Part shown: positions 15,199 through 23,738 of the stretch, piece by piece
How the letters are laid out: every line of letters starts with the position of its first letter
Position numbering within the stretch: position 1 is the first letter of the stretch
NCBI GenBank assembly: GCA_033763595.1
Contig: JANRKH010000065.1
Location: forward strand, 1 to 28,003
Reading direction: 5' to 3'
DNA: 28,003 nt
DNA from: JANRKH01 sp033763595
GTDB taxonomy: Bacteria > Pseudomonadota > Alphaproteobacteria > Rickettsiales > Rickettsiaceae
Notes under the pieces: model-generated
The model's database searches: none
Told to the model about the DNA's origin: nothing
Seen by the model: only the letters and a program-made list of their open reading frames with translations
Program-made: the position numbers and the translations under genes

Positions 15199-17595
15199 TT
15201 ATAGATAAGAAGAAATTGCGAAATGCCATCTGGTTGTCTCATCATAGAATTTCTTTTTTAGAGGAGGTAGAGCGTAATATACCCTCACTGGCCCTATCCA
15301 TGTTATAGCAACAAGGCCAACTCCTACTGAAACCCTTGGCGCACGAGAATCATGTATGTCGTTTCTTTTATATAAATTAGGGGTTTTTATGTCATAATCC
15401 CATAAACCTCCAACATCACAAAATACAGCCCCAGAAAGGTTAAATTCCTTAGGTGCTCCAACAGGAAAATGTAATTCCGATGTAAGTTTATAGTAGTGCT
15501 TACCTGACAACGCTTCTCTAGTCAATTTATGCCTTGGACCAAGTCCAGCAGCTTCAAACCCTCTCATCTGCATGTCTCCTAAACTATATCTTTCGCTTAT
15601 TCCCGTTTTTATCCCTGATATACCTGTCATTGTACCTGCTTCTGCCGTGAGCTTCAAAGTATAATCATTGCTATAGAATGATTTTAGAAATTTCAGATCT
15701 AGTTCATGTTTAAGATATTTTTTATTACCTCCAAGTCCGGAATAAATCTGCGTAGCTGAAATTATATATCCGTTTTTAGGAATGATAATATTGTCAGTTC
15801 GATCATATGTTATTTTATGAGAAACTAAAGAAGTTGTATTATTTCCATATTCTTCAGCTAAGTAAATAGCATGATCCGATAGAAGCATTACTGGCAAATA
15901 ATCACTTTGATGCATATATTGATTATAGCTTCTTGCACTCATGGAATCTGTTATCATTTTATCATTTTTGATTAAGTAATTGATACTATGGTTCAAATCC
16001 TCTTTTACTTCGTAACCAACACTCACAGAGCCTCCTCTTGTTTCTTGTAAGTATGGCGCATCCGCTTCTCCTTTAGCATTGGTATTAAATAGAGACAGAC
16101 CTGTAACTACATTTCTTTGAAGAAAATCAGGATCAGTTAAACTTATATTTGTGCTCATCTTTTTGCTATATTTCTGTAAACCTAAACTTAACGCTCTGCC
16201 AGTTCCAAGTAGATTAGTCTCCGTGAAACTAATTCCACCAAAACCGTAATCCGCAGAATTATAACCTACTTGCAAATGAAGTGCGGATGTAGATTTTTCT
16301 TCCACATTAACATCTATATCTACTTTGTCTCTATATGCTAATGATTCATGTATATCGATGTTCACATTCTCAAAGAAATCTAAGTTTCTTAGACTTCTCT
16401 CAGCTTTATTCACGGCAGATCTGTTGAATAAGTCACCCTCGTTTATGCGAAATTGTCTTCTTATCAAACTATCTCTTGTCTTACTATTGCCACTTATGTT
16501 AATTTTATCCACAGTGATCCTACTGAATTTTTCGATCACAAATGTGACATTTACGGTCTTGCTGTTTCTATCCTTGGTCTCCTCGGGATATACAATATTG
16601 CCCATATATCCCATATTAGAAAGTTTATCATTAATCTCATCGACTGTTTTTTCTACAAGGCTTAGATTATAAACCGCACCTTCTGTGGCATATTTTAGAT
16701 GTTCAAAAGTTTTAGAATCTATGTCACTATTTTTACTTATAATCTCAGTTTTTCCGAATTTGAATTTCTCTCCTTCGTTAATTGTATAAATTATAGAAAA
16801 ATATTCCTTAGTCTGCGCAATTTCAGCAAGTACAGATGTAACGCTAAAATCAGCATATCCAAGAGAACTATAAAATTTTCTTAGTAGAATTTTATCATAT
16901 TCAATTTTGTCAGGATCATATACATCGCTCGTGCTCATAAATCTATACCAGCTGGCCTCTTTGGATAGAATTATAGATTTGAGCTCATAACTCTTATAAT
17001 TTATGTTACCAACAAAATTTATGTATCTTATTTTTGTTTTTGGGCCTTCTTTAATCTCGAAAATAACTTTGGCTCTATTGTCTTTTTCTCTTTGAATATT
17101 TGCTTCAACTGAAACAGCATACCTTCCTGATTTTTTATAGAGGTCTTTAATTTTTTCTACATCGGATTTGATTAGTGATTGACTTAAAGAGGAGCCTTTA
17201 TGAGTCAAGATCTCCTTTTCTAAGTTTGAAGTTTTGATACGGGAATTTCCAGAAAATTTTATTTCGGAAATCAGCGGCGCCTCAGTTACATGCACATATA
17301 AAACTCCTGACACAAAAGAGATTTTTATATCTTCAAATAAATCAGTTTGAAATAACTCCTTGATAGATAATATCTCCTTTTCTTGATTATATTCGTCGCC
17401 TTTTTTTAGCGCAAGGTAACTCACTATTGTCTCGGGCTCTATTCGGCTTGACCCTTGAACAATTATATCTTTAATCTTACTATGAGTAGTTTTTACCAGA
17501 ACCATTCCAGACCAGCAAAAAGCTGGGGTAAATAAGGTAATCACAACTAAATACCTTAAAGCTAGCCTAATTTTCAGCATTATTTTTTTGCTCAT
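15199..17595 (-). CDS. bamA: Outer-membrane protein assembly factor BamA
   Basis: BamA is the core of the BAM machine that folds beta-barrel proteins into the outer membrane. The 798-residue protein has a signal peptide (about residues 1-29). Five POTRA domains are seen: their starts are near IKDIIVQGSSRI, ISEIKFSGNSRI, KIRYINFVGNI, FKFGKTEI and ITVDKINISGNSK. A C-terminal 16-strand barrel follows, with the conserved MRGFEAAGLGPR lid-loop motif. The protein ends in FAISSYL, so the last residue is Leu, not the usual Phe or Trp of outer-membrane barrels. It starts 8 bp after rseP and precedes the LytM lipoprotein, a common rseP-bamA order. No skp or lpxD follows here. An ATG at residue 6 is an equally possible start. 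Confidence 0.95.
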   Translation of the reverse strand: MSKKIMLKIRLALRYLVVITLFTPAFCWSGMVLVKTTHSKIKDIIVQGSSRIEPETIVSYLALKKGDEYNQEKEILSIKELFQTDLFEDIKISFVSGVLYVHVTEAPLISEIKFSGNSRIKTSNLEKEILTHKGSSLSQSLIKSDVEKIKDLYKKSGRYAVSVEANIQREKDNRAKVIFEIKEGPKTKIRYINFVGNINYKSYELKSIILSKEASWYRFMSTSDVYDPDKIEYDKILLRKFYSSLGYADFSVTSVLAEIAQTKEYFSIIYTINEGEKFKFGKTEIISKNSDIDSKTFEHLKYATEGAVYNLSLVEKTVDEINDKLSNMGYMGNIVYPEETKDRNSKTVNVTFVIEKFSRITVDKINISGNSKTRDSLIRRQFRINEGDLFNRSAVNKAERSLRNLDFFENVNIDIHESLAYRDKVDIDVNVEEKSTSALHLQVGYNSADYGFGGISFTETNLLGTGRALSLGLQKYSKKMSTNISLTDPDFLQRNVVTGLSLFNTNAKGEADAPYLQETRGGSVSVGYEVKEDLNHSINYLIKNDKMITDSMSARSYNQYMHQSDYLPVMLLSDHAIYLAEEYGNNTTSLVSHKITYDRTDNIIIPKNGYIISATQIYSGLGGNKKYLKHELDLKFLKSFYSNDYTLKLTAEAGTMTGISGIKTGISERYSLGDMQMRGFEAAGLGPRHKLTREALSGKHYYKLTSELHFPVGAPKEFNLSGAVFCDVGGLWDYDIKTPNLYKRNDIHDSRAPRVSVGVGLVAITWIGPVRVYYALPPLKKKFYDETTRWHFAISSYL

Positions 17596-17603
17596 AATAA
17601 TTA

Positions 17604-18695
17604 TTAAAATAATGCACTTATATCATTTGAAGAGGAAATTACAAACATAAAAATAACAAAAACAATACCTATTTTATTGAATAGGCGAGAAGCATATTCT
17701 GATGGGCGTGCTTTCGTGACTATTTCGAATATGCATAATACTATATGCCCTCCATCTAGTAGAGGAATCGGTAATAGGTTTACAAAACCTATATTCACGG
17801 AAATAAATGCGATATAAAGCAAAAAGCTTGTAATACCAGAATTTAAAGATTCACCAGACTGCTCGGCCATCGTAATTATTCCGCGTATCTCATTTGTTGA
17901 GCGCTCGCCAAGTAACATTTGTTTTAACGCTGCAGTACTGATCGATAGTAAAGAATACACATCTTCCATTGAAGCTTTTACTGATTCATATAAACTCAAA
18001 TGCATATGTTTAGGCTCGCTTGATTTTACTCCAATAAAACCAATTGTTGTTTGTACTCGTTTTTTTGAATCTACAATATCTTTTGCACCTGCTCTAACTT
18101 TTACATATAAAATTTCACCATCTCTTTTAATTTTTATAGTGAGCAATTGATTTGGCCGAAGAGCAATATAACTATGAAGCTTGCTGAAATTATCTGTTTT
18201 TACTCCGTCTATCGACTCAATCTTATCTCCAGCAATAATCCCAGATATATAAGCAGGACTACTATAGTCTACTTCGGAAATTTGATTTGACACAATTAAT
18301 GCGCCATAAAGCCGGTAAAAAGCCGTAAAAATTACAAGAGCTAGCAAAAAATTTGCAGCTGGACCTGCTACTGCAATAAAAATCCTCTGTATTGGCGTTT
18401 TTAAAGCAAATGCCTTCTTCTTTTGAGAAAATGACATTGATTCTAATCTTGCAAAATCTGATGAACTTGCAATATCAGCATCACCAAACATTTTTACGTA
18501 TCCTCCAAGTGGTATTAATCCAATTTTCCAGATAGTGCCAGATAAATCCCTCACAGAAAAAATCTCTCTTCCAAAACCAATAGAAAACTCTTCCACATGC
18601 ACCAAGCAAGCTTTAGCTGCAAGATAATGGCCGAACTCATGTGCAAACACTATTACAAAAATAGCAGCAAGAAAACCTATCGCACTTATTATCAT
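17604..18695 (-). CDS. rseP: Site-2 membrane metalloprotease RseP
   Basis: RseP cuts membrane-spanning anchors within the membrane and clears signal peptides. The 363-residue protein has the zinc HExxH motif as HEFGH (His19-His23) in the first helix, one central PDZ-like domain (VDYSSPAYISGIIAGDKI region) and the second zinc-binding signature NLLPIPLLDGG near the C-terminus. At least four membrane segments are visible. The first gene of a three-gene minus operon, it overlaps nothing and is followed 8 bp later by bamA. No anti-sigma-E (rseA) gene is present, so its role here is probably general membrane proteolysis. The upstream 114 bp to the GC-rich repeat should hold the operon promoter, which I did not locate. 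Confidence 0.94.
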   Translation of the reverse strand: MIISAIGFLAAIFVIVFAHEFGHYLAAKACLVHVEEFSIGFGREIFSVRDLSGTIWKIGLIPLGGYVKMFGDADIASSSDFARLESMSFSQKKKAFALKTPIQRIFIAVAGPAANFLLALVIFTAFYRLYGALIVSNQISEVDYSSPAYISGIIAGDKIESIDGVKTDNFSKLHSYIALRPNQLLTIKIKRDGEILYVKVRAGAKDIVDSKKRVQTTIGFIGVKSSEPKHMHLSLYESVKASMEDVYSLLSISTAALKQMLLGERSTNEIRGIITMAEQSGESLNSGITSFLLYIAFISVNIGFVNLLPIPLLDGGHIVLCIFEIVTKARPSEYASRLFNKIGIVFVIFMFVISSSNDISALF

Positions 18696-18809
18696 AAATA
18701 TCTAGTTAAAAATTTAAACTATTATAGACCTAATATCAAAAACTAGCCTCAACTTTTCTATAGTAGAAAAGTTTTGCGCCAAATCGAGAATTAATACAAT
18801 TTCCCAGAA

Positions 18810-18961
18810 TAGGCCTCTTCTAAAACTCGCTCCTGGCGGGCAAGTAGCTAGGCGCAGGCGGAGCGCAAAACCGCAGCGTACATATAGGTACGTGAGGATT
18901 CTGCCATACTTGCGCGGGCGGCGCAATTGCCTCTAGGAGTAGAGTTTTTAGGAGAGGTCTA
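18810..18961 (-). repeat. GC-rich palindromic repeat, copy 2 (inverted)
   Basis: A 152-bp inverted copy of the 7210-7358 repeat, bounded by TAGGCCTCTTCTAAAACTC and GAGTTTTTAGGAGAGGTCTA. It retains the internal GTACATATAGGTAC-like centre. It lies 115 bp upstream of the rseP start. Confidence 0.85.
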
Positions 18962-19044
18962 ATAAATTAAACACATGAATTTTAGGGCTTCCTTGAGTAA
19001 GTCTATATAAATATGATCGCAACGGCGAGTCTAGGTTCAATTCG

Positions 19045-19088
19045 TATTGATCATTAAATTTGATCATTTATAAATGGGATTTAGTATT
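19045..19088 (-). repeat. Remnant of the inverted-repeat module end
   Basis: TTTGATCATTTATAAATGGG followed by ATTTAGTATT is the inverse of the left end of the 7172 module (TGCCAAATCC...AAATGATCAAATT). It appears on the outer side of the GC-rich copy, as it does at 7172-7210, though separated here by about 85 bp. Confidence 0.5.
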
Positions 19089-19164
19089 CTACTTACTTAG
19101 ATCTCCGTTTCTCTTCATGGATAACACCATAATTTTCTATTATGCAACCATCCGGTATAAAATA

Positions 19165-19420
19165 CCTTCGAGGGGATGACATTTTCCCTGGATCCCCGTT
19201 TTCACGGGGATGACATTTTCCCTGGATCCCCTCCTTCGAGGGGATGACATTGTAATCGTAATTGTCATTCCCGCGTCTCTTCTCTGTCATTCACACGTCC
19301 TCTTTTGTCATTCCCGCGGAGGCGGGAATCTAGAAGAATTATATTCCCTGGATCCCCTCCTTCGAGGGGATGACATCGTATTCGTAATTGTCATTCCCGT
19401 CTCCTTTTTTGTCATTCCTA
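19165..19420. repeat. TCATTCCCGC paired-hairpin repeat cluster 2
   Basis: Here are several GGATCCCCTCCTTCGAGGGG-type and GTCATTCCCGCGGAGGCGGG-type hairpins in tandem. One complete 70-bp unit at 19306-19375 has the same length and order as that at 5581-5650. The second hairpin type also appears with a variant CCCCGTTTTCACGGGG loop near 19195. Partial TGTCATTCCCG ends close the cluster. Confidence 0.85.
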
Positions 19421-19760
19421 TAAAAGTTCAGTAACTCGGTGACAGAATTCATACCACCTTAAGATTCTACCACCACAATGAGATTTGGTCAATTGTGGAG
19501 ATTGTGGTTTTTCGTTTTGTGTAAATGTTACATCTCATATTGATTGCAAATTTATATCAGCTCCAAGTTCAATTCAAAATCTAAAGATTCAAAATCAATA
19601 TTACAAATCAGATGAAAAAATTAAAATTAGTCATTATGCCGTAAATATCATAACCTAATCATAAAGAAAACTCTATAAACTGTGAAGTTTTTAACGAAAT
19701 TTAATCTCAAAGCGCCCTATCCATACTTATGGAGACTCTAATATTACACTGAGTTTTTGC

Positions 19761-20942
19761 TTATGCATCACCGATAAGATCAATGTTTTTTTGATCATTA
19801 TTTGAACGATCTGCTTCTGTGCTTGCGTAGTTACTATCGTCAAAAATATCGCTATAATCCCTTGCATAGTTAATTGGATTTTTAGTTATATCACGACATT
19901 CATCATCTTCGATAGTTATGTTGGATATTTTTGTTACAAGTGTATGTGGATCTTGCATTTCTTCCATTACTAGCGGAGCTCCTTTCGCTAAGTAACGAGA
20001 ATAATACGCAAAAACATCCCTTTTTGCGCCTTGAGGAGCACAGATTTTCCCCTGATCATCACCAGTAAACTTAATGTAATTGGAAATCACAATAGCTTTA
20101 TTGAGTAAATTCACTTCCCTATTTGGGGTTTGAAGGACCAACTTTGCAGCTTGAGTAATGATAGCTTGAGCTTTTTGAGTATTATTATTCGCAAATTGAG
20201 CTTCCGCTTCCATGTTAAGTTGCCAATATTTATAGCCGAGTACACTTAGATTTTCTAATGTTAATGGTGCTATTTTTGTTGTATCTATATTATAAAACGT
20301 CTTGTTTCGACTAGAGCTATCTGGAAACTCTACTCCTTCTCTGAATTTATTCCAAGCTTTTACGGGATCGGCATTTAGGCATTCAAGTCTAATTTTGGTT
20401 CTGTAAGCTGTATCTAACATGACTTCTTTAGAGGCGAGTTTCTGAAGCGGTCCATAGTTAATATCCTGAACAATCTTCGATCTTTCATCTTCAAAATCTT
20501 CACTTTGCACTTCTCCTCCAAGCACTTCAGATTCTGATCTAGAATCAACATCTTCAGAGCCTTGATCAAATTTTATGTAGTTTTCAAGTATTTCTCTCAC
20601 CGCAGGCGCAATTGATGAGCCATCATACGATTGCTCAAGGATAATTTGTAAATTCTGGTAAGCTATTTTGTATTCAGTAGATTCTTTTGGATGGTTTAAC
20701 CTAGTTTTTTGATAGTAACTCAAAAGCTCTTTAAGGATCTTATCATAACCTTTTGATATCGCAATTTCAAAGAGTTGACCGTTTTTGTACGTAATATCTA
20801 TCACATCATCACCACAAGCTTCAAAAAACCATTCTAGATGTGCATAATCATTAAAATAGCATTTGTCAGATAAAATACTCAATTTTTGTTCATCTGTTAA
20901 ATTCAAATTTCTGATCTTGTTGATATATGCGCTTTTACTCAT
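19761..20942 (-). CDS. Hypothetical protein with ankyrin-like segment
   Basis: I do not recognise this 393-residue protein. Residues about 30-70 contain CFNDYAHLEWF-type, then DITYKNGQLFEIAISKGY, and KILKELLSYY, the helix-loop-helix pattern of a divergent ankyrin repeat as seen in many Rickettsiales proteins. The middle is helical and polar, with an Asp/Glu-rich linker near 120-145; the last 30 residues are acidic and Asn/Asp rich. No signal peptide or membrane helix is seen. The ATG at 20942 overlaps the upstream gene's stop by 8 bp (ATGAGTAA) and is preceded by GGGG, so translational coupling is likely. A longer frame to 21005 would overlap the upstream gene by 71 bp and is less likely. Function is unknown; a secreted effector or the partner of the upstream protein is possible. 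Confidence 0.65.
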   Translation of the reverse strand: MSKSAYINKIRNLNLTDEQKLSILSDKCYFNDYAHLEWFFEACGDDVIDITYKNGQLFEIAISKGYDKILKELLSYYQKTRLNHPKESTEYKIAYQNLQIILEQSYDGSSIAPAVREILENYIKFDQGSEDVDSRSESEVLGGEVQSEDFEDERSKIVQDINYGPLQKLASKEVMLDTAYRTKIRLECLNADPVKAWNKFREGVEFPDSSSRNKTFYNIDTTKIAPLTLENLSVLGYKYWQLNMEAEAQFANNNTQKAQAIITQAAKLVLQTPNREVNLLNKAIVISNYIKFTGDDQGKICAPQGAKRDVFAYYSRYLAKGAPLVMEEMQDPHTLVTKISNITIEDDECRDITKNPINYARDYSDIFDDSNYASTEADRSNNDQKNIDLIGDA

Positions 20943-22194
20943 GATTTTCCCCAAGAGATCCGAGTAAGTCATTGTGTTCTTGTATAAGAGCATCATGCAA
21001 ATCATCTATTATCGAACAGTTCAGTTGGCACATTTGAGCAAGAATTTCCTCGTATGACATTTGAGAAGCTAAAATACTAATATAATTTTCTTTGATATTC
21101 AGTTGGATCTTCTCCATGCTTGAACATAATGCATAATTCTTTGAAATGATTTTATCAATAGCGCTAAATTTGCTTCTGACATTTTGATCCGAAGATTGCT
21201 TGATGCGCAGAGGAATTGTTTCGAATATTAACCCTGTTCCTATAGCTATATTATTAGAAATATTCTGTATAGCTTCACAATTTTTTATATGAGCTATATC
21301 ATCTATTAATATTGGACCTTCACCTTGAGATAACTTCATTGCATTTAATGCCTTGATCTCAAAAGCAATCTTAGCAGCAACATCAATACAATTTCTATAC
21401 TCATAAAAATGAGGGCCTGTGCCTTGGTTATTATTTGGTACATAGATTTTAGTACTTGTATGAAAGGTCTTAATTTTCAGATCTTCGCTAAGAACTGTGT
21501 TAGGAATTGTGTTAAGATTAGATAAATGACTACTGAAGAGAAAGTTATTTGGATCAATTACAACTATCTCTTTTTGACCTAGTGGTTTGTAGAGAAGTAC
21601 AGTGTGAGTTTCAGGTATGTCATCTTTGAGCTTAACCATACCATTGCTAGCGCCGCCATTTACCCTTGCAAAAATATCAATAAGAACAGTTTGTATATTC
21701 GGGTCCTGCATTAAATGCGCTATTGCTCTATTTAATAACTCGCACTCAATGCCAGATAACAGAACATTTCGCACCTGCTCTGGAGTATATTTTTCAGAAC
21801 GAGTTGTTGACTGAACTAGTCCTGGTGATTCTGCAAATGTGCGAATATTTTCCGCATGCAATTGTTCAATAAGTGAGGCAGAGGAGTTTATGCCAAATCT
21901 TAATATACTACTTGAGTCACAAGTATAGTGATCAACGAATAAGTTACTACTAGTGATGTCTTCATCAAACTCTCTATACTCGAATGTTGTTGGGGTAATA
22001 GAGTGAGTTTGTATTTTTTTTAGGACTCTTTCCTCATCTGTCTTAGGGCTACTTGCTCCATCAAAACCGACAATTCTCTCTGAGACCACGTCTAATTCTT
22101 GCGTATCAATGACTCTAAATTGTGTAACAGGTAAGGTTGCAAAGCCGTGCTCGCTTAGTGTTATTGGTATTATTTTCACTTTTTTTTTGGTCAT
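20935..22194 (-). CDS. Hypothetical protein, possible cysteine-enzyme effector
   Basis: I do not recognise this 419-residue protein by full-length similarity. It lacks a signal peptide and membrane helices. Around residues 195-275 it has THTVLLYKP (His197), then VVIDPNNFLFSSHLSN (Asp214), and YRNCIDVAAKIAF (Cys269). This His, then Asp/Asn, then Cys at the head of a helix is the layout of Ulp1/YopJ-type (clan CE) cysteine proteases and acetyltransferases, which many intracellular bacteria secrete. That is inference from spacing, not a family match. The residue before, at 147-160 (SGIECELLNRAIAH), is helical and may cover the site. It is coupled by an 8-bp overlap to the ankyrin-like gene, so the two are one unit. 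The start ATG at 22194 lies 281 bp from glyA. Confidence 0.65.
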   Translation of the reverse strand: MTKKKVKIIPITLSEHGFATLPVTQFRVIDTQELDVVSERIVGFDGASSPKTDEERVLKKIQTHSITPTTFEYREFDEDITSSNLFVDHYTCDSSSILRFGINSSASLIEQLHAENIRTFAESPGLVQSTTRSEKYTPEQVRNVLLSGIECELLNRAIAHLMQDPNIQTVLIDIFARVNGGASNGMVKLKDDIPETHTVLLYKPLGQKEIVVIDPNNFLFSSHLSNLNTIPNTVLSEDLKIKTFHTSTKIYVPNNNQGTGPHFYEYRNCIDVAAKIAFEIKALNAMKLSQGEGPILIDDIAHIKNCEAIQNISNNIAIGTGLIFETIPLRIKQSSDQNVRSKFSAIDKIISKNYALCSSMEKIQLNIKENYISILASQMSYEEILAQMCQLNCSIIDDLHDALIQEHNDLLGSLGENHE

Positions 22195-22475
22195 ATGGAT
22201 TGTTTCTGAATTTATTATACTTATACAATTATAAGTTGTTACAATTTTAAGTATATATTATATATAAAGTCTTGCAAGTTTTAATATCATTCCTAATTCT
22301 ATTTTTGTATATCTTCTTCTAGCGCCGCTTTTGGCAAACATATGCCATACTTCGCTACTTTATCTTTTAGTATTATTTAATTCTCGAATTTATTGACATA
22401 AAGCCTCAAGGAGATTTCTTATCCTCTTGATGTTAAAGGTACTTAATTAGACTTGTATTTATTAGACATGCATGT
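22195..22475. other. Intergenic 281 bp with diverged ~114-bp repeat
   Basis: No gene seen. Bases about 22308-22400 (CTTCTTCTAGCGCC, GGCAAACATATGCC, CTTCG, TTTAGTATTATTTAATTCTC) resemble a strongly diverged copy of the repeat at 26007 and 26665. The promoter for the minus-strand gene pair should lie between 22195 and 22300. Confidence 0.5.
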
Positions 22476-23738
22476 TTATCTTGCAAAGATAGGAAATCTT
22501 CGGCACAAATCATTAACTTTTCTTTTAATTAGGCTGAGAGCTTGCTCGTTTTCTCTTAATTCTATCGCTTCTTTCATAAGATCGGCCACTAAATCAAACT
22601 CCTCCTTGCCAAAGCCTCTAGTAGTGGATGCAGGAGTTCCTACCCTAATACCAGATGTCACGAAAGGTGAAGTATTGTCGAATGGGATAGCATTTTTATT
22701 GCAGGTTATGGAAACTTGATCGAGAATATGAGCCACTTTTTTTCCTGTCAAACCAAAATTTCTAAGATCCACCAGTAACAGGTGATTATCAGTGCCACCT
22801 GTAAGTACATTAAAGCCATTATGTTTAAGTCTACTTGCCAATGATTTTGCATTATCACAAACATTTTTAATATATACCTTATATTCAGCTGAGCTTGCCT
22901 CATTAAATGCCACTGCTTTTGCTGCAATAACATGCATCAGGGGCCCCCCTTGAATCCCTGGAAAAATCGATGAATCGATTTTTTTTGCTAAATCCTCGTC
23001 ATTTGTCATTATAACCCCTCCCCTTGGCCCTCTAAGAGTTTTATGGGTTGTAGAGGTAACGATATGCGCGTGAGGAAATGGATTTTCATGAGCACCTGCC
23101 ACAATAAGCCCAGAAATATGCGAAACATCAGCTAGCAAATATGCTCCTACTTTATCTGCAATTTCTCGAAATTTTGCAAAGTCAATCTTTCGTGGATACG
23201 CAGAATATCCGCATATTATTAATTTAGGATGATGTTTTTTAGCTAAATACTCAATATTATCATAATCGATCAAATAACTCTCTCTGTTCACATTGTAAAA
23301 AACGGAATTAAACCATTTACCAGATAGATTTGCAGGAGATCCATGGGTTAAATGACCACCTGAATCAAGAGACATACCAAGAATTGTATCGCCAGGCTTT
23401 ATCGTTGATAGAAACACAGCTTGATTTGCTTGCGAGCCTGAGTGTGGTTGTACATTTGCAAATTTACAATTAAAAAGTTTAGATAGTCGCCAAGTAGCAA
23501 GATCTTCAATCTCATCAACATATTCGCAGCCATTATAAAATCTCCGTCCAGGGTACCCTTCCGCATATTTGTTTGTAAGAATAGTGCCCTGTGCCTCGAT
23601 CACAGCCTTGCTTGCATAATTTTCTGAGGCAATAAGCTCTATATTGTCGAATTGCCTTTTTTCTTCTTTTTGTATTATGTCGAATATACGAGGGTCAGAA
23701 TCTTGTAATTTTGCGCTAAAATCCATATTATTTTGCAT
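22476..23738 (-). CDS. glyA: Serine hydroxymethyltransferase GlyA
   Basis: GlyA converts serine and tetrahydrofolate to glycine and methylene-tetrahydrofolate, the main source of one-carbon units, using pyridoxal phosphate. The 420-residue protein is full length. It shows ELIASENYAS at 34-43, TNKYAEGYPGRRFYNGCEYV at 55-74, DVSHISGL and the pyridoxal lysine Lys233 in STTHKTLRGPRGG. The C-terminal GIRVGTPASTTRG folate-binding part is intact. Two ATGs are possible, at 23738 and 23726; the first overlaps the upstream hydrolase stop by 11 bp. The two genes are therefore likely one operon led by the hydrolase. No RNA switch is visible. Confidence 0.97.
   Translation of the reverse strand: MQNNMDFSAKLQDSDPRIFDIIQKEEKRQFDNIELIASENYASKAVIEAQGTILTNKYAEGYPGRRFYNGCEYVDEIEDLATWRLSKLFNCKFANVQPHSGSQANQAVFLSTIKPGDTILGMSLDSGGHLTHGSPANLSGKWFNSVFYNVNRESYLIDYDNIEYLAKKHHPKLIICGYSAYPRKIDFAKFREIADKVGAYLLADVSHISGLIVAGAHENPFPHAHIVTSTTHKTLRGPRGGVIMTNDEDLAKKIDSSIFPGIQGGPLMHVIAAKAVAFNEASSAEYKVYIKNVCDNAKSLASRLKHNGFNVLTGGTDNHLLLVDLRNFGLTGKKVAHILDQVSITCNKNAIPFDNTSPFVTSGIRVGTPASTTRGFGKEEFDLVADLMKEAIELRENEQALSLIKRKVNDLCRRFPIFAR

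Larger units (their letters stand above)
18696..19760. other. Gene-free 1065-bp repeat region
   Basis: No plausible gene is present between rseP and the unknown gene pair. It holds the inverted second copy of the GC-rich repeat (18810-18961), a remnant of the 19-bp-repeat module end (19050-19088) and the second TCATTCCCGC cluster (19165-19420). The last 320 bp have no repeat I can name, only an AATTGTGG/ATTGTGG hairpin near 19480-19510. Several short open frames here are made by repeat DNA. Confidence 0.7.

Noticed and set aside
16325..16884. Plus-strand frames inside bamA
   Set aside because: Antisense shadows of the bamA POTRA region.
18714..18926. 70-codon minus-strand frame MRRPRKYGRILTY
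   Set aside because: A reading of the second GC-rich repeat copy, not an independent gene.
19165..19420. Possible CRISPR array
   Set aside because: Repeats are hairpins of unequal spacing with conserved spacers and no cas genes nearby.
19093..19434. Two overlapping frames on opposite strands across the hairpin cluster
   Set aside because: Peptides repeat DPLLRGDDIV and similar units because the DNA is repetitive; there is no sign of coding selection.
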